64,000 bases of DNA. Origin: Sanghuangporus weigelae. Its lineage: Eukaryota; Basidiomycota; Agaricomycetes; Hymenochaetales; Hymenochaetaceae. Every line of letters begins with the position of its first letter. The first letter of the stretch is position 1. The position numbers and the translations under genes were made by a program. Shown in pieces: positions 1 to 10,814 of this stretch. Location: positions 1,054,001 through 1,118,000 of the forward strand of contig CP137320.1 in the NCBI GenBank assembly GCA_033182465.1, read 5' to 3'. The notes beneath the pieces were generated by a model. The model saw only the letters and a list, made by a program, of their open reading frames with translations. It made no database searches and was not told the DNA's origin.

Positions 1-1104
1 TCTCCAGTTCTTGCAAAGGGTCCTGCCCAGTTTCAATGGTGACACAAGGAAGGTCACGATTGCAGGTCAAAGCAGCGGAGCGACTATGGTCCGTGCTCTT
101 CTTGCCACACCGTCTGCATCCGGACTCTTCAGGAGTGCGAGCATCCACTCGGATCCCATGGTCAGTGTATTTTGTCTGGCGTCAAGACTGAACCTGACAA
201 CTTTTCACAGAATTACGGATTCCTCTCCCCTGGAACGTTCCAGACGCTGAACGATTTCCTCAAATCACAGCTATCCTGCGATGCAAGTGATTCGGCATGC
301 TTGAACAATATCTCTACAGACGATATTGTGGGAATCTCCACCAACGTTTTCAATACGGCATCGTCACTCGATGCTTCTGCTGGCGCTGCTATGCCTCTGC
401 GTCCTGTGACTGATGGCTCACTAGTCACATCACCGCTTGACATTACCGTAAACTTCCCAAGGCAATCAAAGACGATTATTGTATCGACTGTCGAGCATGA
501 AGCCGGACCGACGATATACTCGATGTTCACAGACCCCTTGCCGGAGGCTGCTTTTGCGAGTGTCTGCAATATTACCTTAGGCGCCGATCGCACATCGAAA
601 GTTGTCAACTCGCAGCACTATGCTTTACCGGCATCTGATTCTACGAGCGACGTTGATGCCCGAGTACAGCTGGAGACAGCTGGCACAGACCAGATCTGGC
701 GTTGCCCATCTTGGACGTTCGCTCGTGCTTTCGCTGCAGCCGGTGGGAAAGTATACGTTGGCAAGTACGTTGTCGGCGTGACGTATCCGGACAACGAGGA
801 TATCGCGTTCTGCAAGGACGGTGGTATATGCCATGAAGATGATATTCAAGTCGTATTTGGCACTGCGAGCTCTCCGACCCGCGAACAAAAGAATCTAGCA
901 ACGCAAATTCAAGCGCGCATGAAGTCATTCCTTGCAAGCGGAACACCTAACGCTCGTGGATATCAAAGCTGGAGTACAGTCCAAAGAAGTAACGTCAATG
1001 CACTTGTCCTTGGCGGCTCCGGTGGCGGCGCTGATGTGGGCGCGTGTGACCCTAGCTTCTGGGGCCAGGAAGTCCCATACGACTACCAACTCTTCGGCAA
1101 TTGA
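1..1104 (+). CDS. Carboxylesterase type B family, C-terminal part (gene cut by window edge)
   Basis: This is an alpha/beta-hydrolase that cleaves ester bonds (carboxylesterase/lipase/cholinesterase family). The first visible exon runs to base 160 in frame 2. A 50-bp GT..AG intron (161-210) follows, then a long exon to the stop at 1102-1104. Just inside the window is the nucleophile elbow GQSSGA, matching the family GxSxG with Ser as nucleophile. Near the end, CHEDDIQVVFG fits the family's catalytic-His strand (H followed by an acidic residue and a VFG turn). The N-terminal part, including any signal peptide and the oxyanion loop, lies outside the window, so secretion and substrate cannot be judged. 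The frame is clean and there is no sign of decay. Confidence 0.88.
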
Positions 1105-2108
1105 TCCTCCGCGCAATACAGCTGCCAGCTAGCTCTCGGTAGCATCTTCTTGCAAGGTCTTCGCTTTCTTACTCCTTTCCGTTTTGGGTTCTTTTGTGCT
1201 GTCCCCATTTCGTCACTTCGTCTCGTCCAAGGACAAAGAGGAAAAGACAACGGCTGTTGTCTACGAGTTTTCCCTTCTGCTCTTTCCCTCCCACGCAAAT
1301 ATTTCTATTTATACCTTTTTAATCGACACGTTTAATGTCCCCTTCACTGTTTCGCGCCTTTCCTTTTGCTCTATGTATCAGAAGTCATTCCTCCCCTTTC
1401 GCCTTTCTTAACGTCCCTTAGACGTGTTCATTTACGGTTTCCTCACCTCAGAACAGCACAGCAACGAGGCCTTTATTGTATTTCTCGTGCCTTTAATTAC
1501 TTGCCCCTCTGTTTCTTTTCTTTTCTTTGTCTTCGTGTTTCTTCAATTACGTTTCCTTGGTCACTTTGTGTTCCGCGTCTACAATGACCGTAGTTATGAC
1601 GAGCTTGGAATTGTGATCTCACCGCGATGTATCACGCTGTATCCGTATGAATATCGATGTGCTTGCGACTCTTTGTCTGTCGTCTGTTCTGTAACAACAA
1701 CGGAACAAGAATGAGCGGGATGGTGGACGACCCCCGTGAGAATATGTGTAGAAAAACCTCATTCATATATGCGCATCGAACAGGTATAGAGTGTCTCAAG
1801 AACCGGAGCCAGTGAATTCTTTTGCGAGCTATAGCTACAACATCGAACGACGAGTACAAATTACATGGGAAATCTGTACAGACGTTTTCTGCCTGCCACT
1901 GGAACCACAAATAACAACAATGCTGTATATAGTACTAGCGCATGAAGCTCTATGAGAAATACTATTCGTACTATGTATGCATGAGTCTAAGCGCGTTTGA
2001 CATTCAGCGGACGCGTGTTGCCGCTGGGGAGGCCGCCATCCGGTTTCCGAGCCCTTGTGCGAAACGCGCACCACGTCCGCCTCTTGTGCTACCACCTACA
2101 GAAAGACA
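1105..2108. other. Intergenic, no gene seen
   Basis: This is the tail-to-tail gap between the esterase and eIF3c. The strand shown is rich in CT tracts (about 1150-1560) and has only short open frames without recognisable protein character. It probably holds the two 3' UTRs. Confidence 0.5.
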
Positions 2109-4982
2109 TCAATCAATAAACTTGGCTCTCTTAAGAAACAAGATAGAGTGTAATAAAATCTCACCTCTTGCAGTCCCGCGAGACCTTTCGCCCCGTCTCC
2201 TGTTCTCCACCGATTGCTCTCCGCGTTTCTCGCCCTTAACGCCCTCAGCACGTTCTCCCCACGACGTCGTGCCCTGCTTCGTATCCAAGGCCTTCTCATT
2301 CTGCTCAACAAGCGTCGCCGCGCGATCCGCTAGAGTCAACGCAAGCTGCTGCAGCCGCGACTGGTCAACGTGGTGGAAGACCACAACTCCCAAACCCTGG
2401 TCGAGAGACGCCGAAAGTTCCTCCGTCCAAATCATCTTGGAGACGATAGAGGTGACTTGTTTGGGCGAGAGTGAGAATGTGCGTGCCAGGAGGGAGAGGG
2501 AGAGTGTTTTGTAGTGCGGAATGTAGGTGAAGAGATATGTGCGGAGGGCCTCTTCTTGTATGCGTCTAGAAACGGGTACGTTATATGTAAGTGTGATCAA
2601 AGGAATATAATTGCCTTACTTTGACAGCATCTCCTTGATGGAACCCGGTTCAGGCATAAGACTCCAAATCTTGATACTCTGAATCAAATCTCGGCATTTC
2701 TCCCAATCTCCAACCTGCAGTGCCTTGCTAGCCTGCATAATATGATCCCGCGTGCTCTCCGGCGGACCCGTAAATACCTGCCGGTCTGCAAAGTCCAGTA
2801 AACGTCTGAACGGCCTGGACGTAGCCTTGCGCCGCTGATCATCATCGTCAATACTTGCGAGCATCGGAATTTCGACGAGCATGCTCGAAACGAGGAACGC
2901 CGCCTCGAGGAGCTCGGTATTGATGTGCATGTGGAACGGCAGCTGTCTTTGACGCTCGGCCTTTTCTTGTTCTGGCGTTAGCGACTGGTAGCGCTGCTGA
3001 TGTACACCTTGCGCAAGCAGCTCCTTCACTCGCTGCGTGTTGAATATATCCTGCAACGTGGCTTGCGCTTCGCGGACAAGGCCAATCCGGAACGCAGAGA
3101 GACCAATTTGCACAACCGCTCGATTGTACAAGATTTGCGTCATGACGTCCGCACCATGAACTGTCTCTTGCAAGTGTGACATTAAAAGCATGTCTCGCGC
3201 ACGGTAGAAGTCGTTGTGGAGAGCATGATGGTAAACATGATATAACATCGCTCGCATCTTCAGGATTCCGCTGTCAGACTTGTAAAGATGGACACAGAGT
3301 GATTGAATAAGAGTTTTGCTTGAACCACTTGATGACAAGGATACGGAAAGAGGGCATGAGGATGTGGCAACGTTAGCTTCTAACGCTTGCACAACAGCGT
3401 CAGGCTAAATTAATCGTAAGAACGCAAATCAAGATTATTGGTAGAATAAGAGCAATACCTTCGAGTAGATATGGTCCAGCCGCCGTAAAATAACTCGGGA
3501 AAGCGGATCAACTTGCTTCGTCTTTTCATAGTATCCTTGTGATAAACATATTGTCTGGTACAATCCCTTCTCGTCCCTGAGTCTTTCGACATATTCCGTC
3601 CCGTGAGGATCGATATTTTGAAGGCTTTTCGTGAACTCATCATCCAAGCGATCAATGAAGCTGATTATACTTCCACGGATGCGAACAACCCCATCTTTCT
3701 CTTGATCTGGAGTTCGTTCGGCCAGCTCATCGTATTCCACAGCCATTTCCTCTACAGAGTACTTTGGCTCCACTGCGAGGATATTAATTAGCGTATCCAC
3801 TTCTCGCTGAGCGGAAGTCCATAGTTCTATTGGCATGTGCGTTGCAATGGACGAGTTGTAATCGAAGCGTGCGGATATTAAGCCCAGGAGGACCCGGAGA
3901 CGCTGGTATACTGTTGCGGCAACGTCGAGAAGTTTCTCGAGAATCCTGATTTGTTCGGCCCTGTCCGTGTTCTGAGATAAAAGCGCATCAGCTTTACAAT
4001 GATAAACCGAAAATACGAAGTAATAATAGCCTACCTTCTTTCCTCTGGCCTCTTGAATAAGTTGCAGATTTTGGAAAATGCTTTCCGATGTGTACTGCAT
4101 CGCCTTGCCTCCCTTGCCAACAGTTGTGAAATCATCATCCGCACCAGCCTCGGCATCTGCTTCCAGTTTTGCTCTCTTTTTTGCTGCTTGTGGGGCGGGA
4201 GGCAGTACCACTGGTGCGGCGTATTCGCGTTCAAAGGCTTCAGGATCCTACAAAATTAACGCATGGAATTAGGAAAATTCAATACTCGAAAATAATGACT
4301 TACCTCCTGTAGTAGTTTGACTTCCTTCTCATACTCCTTAATCATTTTCCGTATTTTCTGTTTCATGGTGTTGAGAGCACGAGCATTCGTTGCGTTCATC
4401 TTCTTCTTCGCTTCTTTCTCCTTCGCAAGAGCCGAGTTCAATGATTGATTCAGGCTCACTAAAGTACGAATGTAAAATGCGGGAACCTTCTCTGCAAGGT
4501 TCGTTCGACGTTCAACGAGACGAGTGAGCTTGTCGAATTCTGATAGATGAGTATGAATTTATCGCCACGAACGGATGGAGATCATTCAAAAAGCACTCAC
4601 CATTTGAGATCGCCACCCAGTCGTTGATTCTGGTAGCATTATCAATATTTCTCCCGACGGCCTCCATTTCCTCCAAACGCTTTTCGCTGGCACTTTTAAC
4701 GACACGTTTCTCGTCCTCGTCGCTTTCATCACTATCACCACCAACAAGAAAACGATTCTTCTTTTGTGGATGCTCTTTCTCCGAATCATCCTCGTCACTC
4801 TCCTCGTCAGACTCGGATTCGGAGCTCGAGCTTGAAGCTGCACCTTTGAGGAATCGGGCCATGCCTGAGGGTTTTGATGCTGCGGGTTTCGCGGGCGCCT
4901 CCTCGTCGCTGGACATGAGCTCTTCCTCCGACTCTTCGGTATCGGAGTCGGAGTCACCAGCTGGCCTGAAAAATCGAGACAT
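2109..4982 (-). CDS. NIP1: Translation initiation factor eIF3 subunit c
   Basis: This is a core subunit of the cytosolic eIF3 complex, which binds the 40S subunit and recruits the eIF2-tRNA complex and eIF5 during start-codon selection. Six exons (4601-4982, 4304-4539, 4035-4247, 3459-3971, 2620-3404, 2109-2565) join in frame to 861 residues, the usual fungal length. The N-terminus begins MSRFF and continues with a Ser/Asp/Glu-rich acidic tail typical of eIF3c. The family block around [13 protein letters not shown] spans the first intron. The C-terminal exons carry the PCI/winged-helix region ([15 protein letters not shown]). Introns are 54, 54, 63, 56 and 61 bp. The start lies 218 bp from the divergent GTR1 start, so the two may share a promoter. 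A short low-similarity stretch at about 3300-3375 could hide an extra small intron. Confidence 0.93.
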
Positions 4983-5200
4983 GACGGTAGTATTGATCTA
5001 ATTCAATGAGCCGCGCAGAAGTTGCAGCAGGAGTTGTTGAAGAGCAATTGCAAGCTTCGTGAATTTTTGTTCTTGTCATGCTGATTAGGGTTACTTTGTC
5101 ACACAGTTTCCCTTTTTGAAAACGTCGATCATCTTCAAAGGTCAGTCAGCCTCATCTTCACTTTTGTCAATAATCTATTATTGAACGCGTTTTTATCAAC
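4983..5200. promoter_or_regulatory. Shared divergent promoter region of eIF3c and GTR1
   Basis: 218 bp separate the two start codons on opposite strands. No clear TATA box is visible. That both genes are driven from here is inferred from layout only. It would pair a translation factor with a TORC1 nutrient-sensing GTPase. Confidence 0.45.
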
Positions 5201-6398
5201 ATGAAAAAGAAGGTATGGTACCTACAAAGTAGATGTAGGCATACTCAGGCAGTTGTAGGTACTTTTGATGGGAGCATCGGGGAGCGGGAAGACCTCAATG
5301 CGATCTGTCATCTTGTAAGAGCTCCCACCTCTCAATAGTAGACGGATGTAATATTGTGAATTTGCAGTTCGAACAACCAAGCTTCCCTCACTTCGCGTCT
5401 TGGGGCAACGATTGATGTGGAGCAAAATCATGTACGCTTCTTGGGCGACCTGATCCTCAACTTATGGGACTGCGGCGGGCAAGATTCCTTCATGGACTCT
5501 TATCTCTCGACACAGCGCAGCACGATATTCCAACATGTTGGTGTCCTTATTTACGTCTTTGATGTCGAATCTCGTGAAATGGAGAAGGATCTTGAGTACT
5601 ATCATGATTGCCTTGAATCTCTGAAGAAGTTCAGCCCTGATGCAGTGGTGTTCTTGCTGGTCCATAAAATGGACCTCGTACGTCACAAAAGGAAGCAGAA
5701 ACTTGAGGAGAAGACCGCAGCCATCCAGAAAGCAAGCGGGGATGTGGGTATCACTGTTTTCGGTACTAGCATCTATGATGAGAGCCTCTACAAAGTGAGA
5801 TTTTTCTTAGGCATTGAATAACGGAAATATATTCACATCTTTTCCAGGCATGGTCTCGCATCGTTCATACCCTTATTCCAAATGCTGCCATCCTCAGCAA
5901 GCATTTGACAACATTCGCAGAGGCTTGCAGTGCGACTGAAGTTATACTCTTCGAGCGAACGACATTCCTGGTAATCGCAACTTCCCAGCGGACAAACACC
6001 GCGCCGTCCATCAATCAGACTAGTAACGGCTCGTCCTCGTCAGATCTAACCACCGCAGACGGGAGTGCTGCACAGGAATCTGACCCTCACCAGCTACAAC
6101 CAACCCGTTATGAACGGACCTCGGAATTGATCAAAGCTTTCAAGCATTCGTGCATGCGAGCACGAGAAGAGTTTCGATGTCTGGAAATGGAGCTACCCGA
6201 ATACACGGCCGTTCTGGACGAGCTCACCAGGAACACGTACATCATGGTTATCGTGCATGATCCAACAATAGGTAAGTAATTCCACGGGCTTTATTGCGGG
6301 CTTAACTGATGATGCGAATAGAAACTACCGCCATAAAAATCAATATACGGCTAGCCAGGCAAAAGTTTGAAGAACTGCAGGCAGATTCTAATAACTGA
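5201..6398 (+). CDS. GTR1: Rag family small GTPase (RagA/B, Gtr1)
   Basis: This is a GTPase of the vacuolar Rag heterodimer that signals amino-acid supply to TORC1. Five exons (5201-5212, 5259-5314, 5368-5794, 5848-6271, 6322-6398) give 331 residues. The first exon holds only the start codon and three lysine codons, and splicing yields MKKKVLLMG as in human RagA. The P-loop GASGSGKT lies at residues 9-16. LGATIDVE follows, and WDCGGQD is the switch II/DxxG region. The base-specificity motif is HKMD, the usual Rag variant of NKxD. The Rag-specific C-terminal roadblock-like half follows (FAEACSATEVILFE). Length and motifs are complete. Confidence 0.95.
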
Positions 6399-6583
6399 AA
6401 GATTCCGCTTCTAACGCATGGTCTCGACCTATACTTGGTTCTACGCTTTCGCCTCACTCAATTCGGCGCACTGGGCACCTTGCAAACGAATGATCCATCG
6501 AACTCTATCGAAGGCTACGTCACTGTGGTTGAAAGGACCGCATATGTATTGAAATTCGATACATCAATTAACAAAGGCACTTT

Positions 6584-7488
6584 CTAATCATCTAAATCAA
6601 AAGCTTTCGTGATGGCCTCGTGAACGGCGGACTGCAGCTGCGTGACATAAGTTGCTGTTATCTCGTCGCTGAATACGTCTGGATCCAAGCCAATCTGTAA
6701 GGCAGGCAGCATGTCCTCGCTTTGTTTTCGGCTACTGTGATGAACACCGGTGTGCCTAATAGGACGAGGCTGTTCTCCCCATAAATTTCGGATCCGCCCG
6801 TCGAGAATCCACTTATAACGCCACTCTCGTATTTCGCACAATTTCAAAACGCACTGTGTACCGATTGTCTCCACTTCCGCGGCAGTGAGTGGCTCCAACC
6901 TCATTACGAGCTTGAAGTAGCTTTGTCTGAGCCACTTCGAGACATTATACTTTTTCGCGAGCGAGATCTTCAACGCTGGGTCGATGGATAGTCGATCGAT
7001 CTCTTCAATCGCGGCGTCTAACAACTTTCTGAAGGTCCACAAGTGCGCGAGACGAAGTACTGAGATCCATTCTGTCACGTCCAGCTCGATCTTTGACCCG
7101 TACGCTCTAGGAGAATGTCAATCACGCATCAAAGCAGATGGTTTCTGATTACATACGGGCTAAGAAGAGCTTTTACCAGCGCACGAAAGTCTGTTGCAGC
7201 TACGCCATTCAGGATCAGAGGATTGATATCGCTGCTTCCTTCAGCCGTCAGGGTTTCAGGGATCGACGCAAACATGTCTCTGAACGTTCCTGAATTTGCT
7301 TCGAAAGGATGGCGAGGAACTCTGAACAGGGTACTCTCGACCTGTGTGGTCAAAATTTGGTCATCCATTTTCCAATTACCAAGGAGAAGTCATTGAGACT
7401 GTACCTCGAAAATTATAAAGCTGATATAGAAATCATTGTCCCTCTGCCTTGGCTTGGGTCTAGCACTATCAGCACGGTCGGTGGTCAT
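6584..7488 (-). CDS. BTB/POZ domain protein, first of a tandem pair
   Basis: Three exons (7405-7488, 7157-7341, 6584-7106) encode 263 residues. The N-terminal half is a BTB/POZ fold of the type greatly expanded in mushroom fungi, with the FYISFIIFEVESTLFRVPRH strand/helix start and the FRDMFA helix. It is followed by a helical region (LRLAHLWTFRKL) that also occurs in these proteins. BTB domains mediate protein-protein contacts, often as cullin-3 adaptors, but the partner here is unknown. Introns are 50 and 63 bp, and the splice sites sit at the same places as in the neighbour at 8019-9157. That points to a local duplication. The second member is longer at its N-terminus. Confidence 0.85.
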
Positions 7489-8018
7489 GATGGAGGTTTG
7501 CAGTACGTCCAGCAGGGAGGTTGAGGCTGGATATATAATACCCTAGCATGCCATTTCAACGAGGTGCCGAAGAAGCAACGACGCGTGTTCCAGCTATATA
7601 TATGGAAAACTGGAGTCTAAGTTTGCTGACTTGAAGTCTTTTTCAGATATGACAAGAAAGAAACGGTCCTTACAAGAGCACATTGGTTACATATGTTCAG
7701 CCAAAAGTATTCGCGCGCGAAACATAGTTAAGCACAATAGCCTTCCAGTCTACTTTAACCATATTTATAAACACGAAAAAGGGCGATCAGAGCACGTTCT
7801 GAATCCGAGATAGCGTTGAGTCACTGGCTATAAATTTTATTAGGCGCCACTGCAATGAAGTGCTTTGTGTCGCGGAAGCACACTGATGACAGTTAGTATG
7901 CGGGTTGAGGACCTGAGTTAATACAAACAATGCTGCTTTATTCTGTCTGGTTAAGTACAAGAGATTCAAAGGCTTCGCAATGTAAACCATGCAGTCGTCC
8001 CACTTAAGCCAAATGTCA
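7489..8018. other. Gap between the BTB genes, no gene seen
   Basis: This stretch holds the putative promoter of the first BTB gene and the 3' flank of the second. It is AT-rich, and the largest open frames (about 60-97 codons) have no recognisable similarity and overlap gene ends. Confidence 0.45.
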
Positions 8019-9157
8019 TCATCCCAAGCCGAAGGTCTGCGTAATTGCGGTTCGTACATCATCATCGAGCAATTCAACATCTCGTCTGACGTTACGAAAG
8101 TCGATGGGACTCCGTGCTCGCATATTTTTCCTTCTCCTTTTCTTGCGTGAAGAGTACGGGGAATGATGAGATCGGGCTTCCTCTAAGTCATCAATAATCC
8201 ACCTGTAGCGTGACTCGCGTACTTCGTTCAGCTTCACTGCGCATTCTACACCTAGTTTGTTCGTCTCTTCCGAAGTCAGAGGTTCCGTTCGTGTCACGAA
8301 CTTGAAGTAAAGAGAGAGTATCCAGTCCTTGATATCGTACGCCCTCGCAAGCGCTATCTTGGAAAATGTATCGACGATCTGTGTGTCGAGCTTGCTGATT
8401 GCAAGTGCTTGCAATCTATCGCAGCACCACATGTGCGAAAGACGTAGCAATGAGGTCCATTCATCTATACCCAGATCATTCTGTGGAGCATGAGCACTAC
8501 CGAGTACTAAATATCAGCAGGAGCACCTCTCCTGTGAACTGTATTCCACTTACGGGTCAAATAGCACTTTCAAGAAAACACGGAAATCATTTGCGCTAAT
8601 TCCAGGAAGAATCAAGGGTTTCTCGTCACTGCTCCCATCAGCTGATGAGTCGGAGGGTATTGCAAACATGTCCTTGAAGATCTGCGATTCCGTCTCAAAT
8701 GGATGGCGGGGTACTCTGAATAGGATTCCTTCGACCTAATCAGAGAACCTATCATCAACAAGTTTGTCCGACATAGTAAGGAGTACTTCAGGCTAATCAC
8801 CTCAAATGTTGTGAAGTTGAAATAGAACTGTTCGTCTCGCAGTTTGCTGGAGAAAATGGACGAAGAGGCACCATGTACAATAGTCATGGTAGTGTCAACT
8901 GCTCTAGGCTCCGAATCGCCAACAATGATAGGCACACATTCAGCAGGTGTGTCCTCAGGCTCTTTCTCCATCTCTTCCGGACCTGCTGCGAATGCAAATT
9001 CATCAGTCATGATTGGTTCAGGTCTTGCAAATGTCGCCGATGCAGACTCCGTGAATGCGGTGCACTGGGACCCCACAGATACGATGGGGGTATTGTCTGC
9101 AATCTCATCGGGCCTCAGTTTCAGAGGGTGAAGTGCTTCGCTGTCTGCAACCATCAT
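8019..9157 (-). CDS. BTB/POZ domain protein, second of a tandem pair
   Basis: Three exons (8801-9157, 8554-8735, 8019-8496) encode 338 residues. After an N-terminal extension of roughly 100 residues, acidic and unlike its neighbour, the BTB core (EQFYFNFTTFEVEGILFRVP) parallels the first gene. So do the FKDMFA helix and the LRLSHMW helical region. A basic patch (SRKKRRRKN) near the C-terminus could be a nuclear localisation signal; this is inference. For the last intron, the acceptor at 8497 keeps the frame, while an acceptor slightly upstream would meet a stop. Two in-frame ATG codons open the gene. The function is not known beyond the BTB fold. Confidence 0.83.
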
Positions 9158-9846
9158 GACGATAGGGTGTTCACAACACAGGATGATGGACTAAGACTCG
9201 GGAACACTTTATGAACAAGGAGTCCGGAAGCAAGATGGGTCACGAGTGAGGAACGTGGCATGAGTGCTTAATCATTCCAATTTATATATAGAAGTCTACA
9301 AACCAAGCAGGGATTTATGCGGCATGATAAAAAATGCTACCTATATCCCGCAAAAAAATAGGAAACTTGAGTGTGACTCTCTCGCGTGGCCTTTAGTTAA
9401 GAAGCTGAGAACCAAAAAACTTTTGTTTACGCCTGGCATCAACATTATACGTTATGATTGGATACTTGAACACTTTGTTCTCTTTTGACTGATCACTAAC
9501 TATTTTTTCATCACCATTTCTTCATTATGGGCTGACAGTAAAGGAGATCCCAGGGAAGCTATCCACCTAAAAGAGAAAATATCAGGAAGATATTCAAAAA
9601 AAAACAAGTCATTCGTGATTTACCTCAGTCGATTTGAAGGCGACTCAAAGATGGTTATCTCTCGTTTGGTCCCGATAGAATACCATGAAGAACAGGATTA
9701 ACAAGGTTAAGTAAATGCATTGCATAGCTAGGAGTGTGTGTGATGCGGTTCTTCAATAATAAAGCAACAAAATAGCATAATGTGCAGCACGCCCGAACGC
9801 GAAGAAAGCCCATGGGAAAAGTCCATGAAAGTGTCCATGAGAGAAG
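9158..9846. other. Intergenic, no gene seen
   Basis: This stretch is AT-rich with short A runs (about 9595-9605). It contains no open frame of protein character. It is the promoter side of the second BTB gene and the 3' flank of the oxidoreductase-like gene. Confidence 0.45.
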
Positions 9847-10497
9847 TTAAGGAACAGAGATGAATGGTGCTTTCTTGATCCATTCGTTCAGCCTCAGCTC
9901 GTCAACAATGAACGTCGCGTAACCGATACGCGTCAAGGTAGTGTTCCGCTTTCCATCTCCTAGGTATCCTAACTGATACTCACGAGTTTGGCCGTTCGTA
10001 AGAATTGGCACTCGTGCAATTGTCCAGTCGAGGTCGACACCTTCTTTGCGGATCGTCTCGCCGACTGCAACGATGTCCGTATAGGCATGATGAGCGCCGA
10101 ACTTTATTGTCTGCACGGCTAGCCAAAACGTCGTATCCTTCTTATCGTTCTCATCTGGGATGGAAGCGGTCCCTAGTGCGATGAGCCGCTTGATGCCAGC
10201 CTCACGCATGCATTGAATGAGGACTGAGTAGCCCTTCGCAATTGGATTACCAGGAGGGTTGTTGCGTGAAGGTCCGAGGGACGACACTACTGCTTCGACG
10301 TCTTTAAGAGCATCGGAAAGGGTAGCAGGATCCGCAAGTTCTCCTTTGACGACAGTGATGTTGGGATTGGATGTAATATCGTCCGGCAGCTTCTCCAGCG
10401 AACGCGCGTAAACAACGACCGAATGTGAAGCCTCAAGCAAGTCCCGAATCATAAGCTTCCCAACGGAGCCCGTACCACCTAGAATGAGTACGCGCAT
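9847..10497 (-). CDS. NAD(P)-binding Rossmann protein (NmrA/BVR-B-like atypical SDR)
   Basis: This intronless gene encodes 216 residues. The N-terminus has the dinucleotide-binding loop LILGGTGSVGK. VVYARS follows beta-2, as in NADP-binding NmrA/biliverdin reductase B-like proteins, then VVKGELADP and VVSSLGPSR, and a central AYTDIVAVGE helix. The canonical SDR YxxxK pair is not evident. The family includes NAD(P)H-dependent reductases and redox-sensing regulators, so the substrate cannot be named. The absence of introns is unusual for this window. The gene starts 317 bp from the divergent VPS11 start. Confidence 0.85.
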   Translation of the reverse strand: MRVLILGGTGSVGKLMIRDLLEASHSVVVYARSLEKLPDDITSNPNITVVKGELADPATLSDALKDVEAVVSSLGPSRNNPPGNPIAKGYSVLIQCMREAGIKRLIALGTASIPDENDKKDTTFWLAVQTIKFGAHHAYTDIVAVGETIRKEGVDLDWTIARVPILTNGQTREYQLGYLGDGKRNTTLTRIGYATFIVDELRLNEWIKKAPFISVP

Positions 10498-10814
10498 TCT
10501 GATAGCGACAAGTGTAGCAAGATCGTGGTCGGAGGCAAGCAGGACAACGCGCAGCTTTAATTTAATTTATTAAACTTTAATTCTGCGGAGTGCGGTCCTT
10601 CAATTACGTAAGCATAACGCATAGCGCACGTGATCTATCCCTTCGCTGAACGCCGCCGCGTACGTCCCTTCAAGTTTGGACTTACAACCATGACTGTAGA
10701 TCGCCTGGCGCTCTAGCTTATTGTAAGTCGGAACCCAGAATGCTTGTTCAATCTATGTGTTCTATAGAAGTACTCATATGACAGCCCGGAACGTTATAGG
10801 CCAATATTATAGAC
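10498..10814. promoter_or_regulatory. Divergent promoter region of the Rossmann gene and VPS11
   Basis: 317 bp lie between the two start codons. It contains a CACGTG box (about 10626-10631), an E-box-type site used by bHLH factors. No other feature is evident. Confidence 0.4.
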
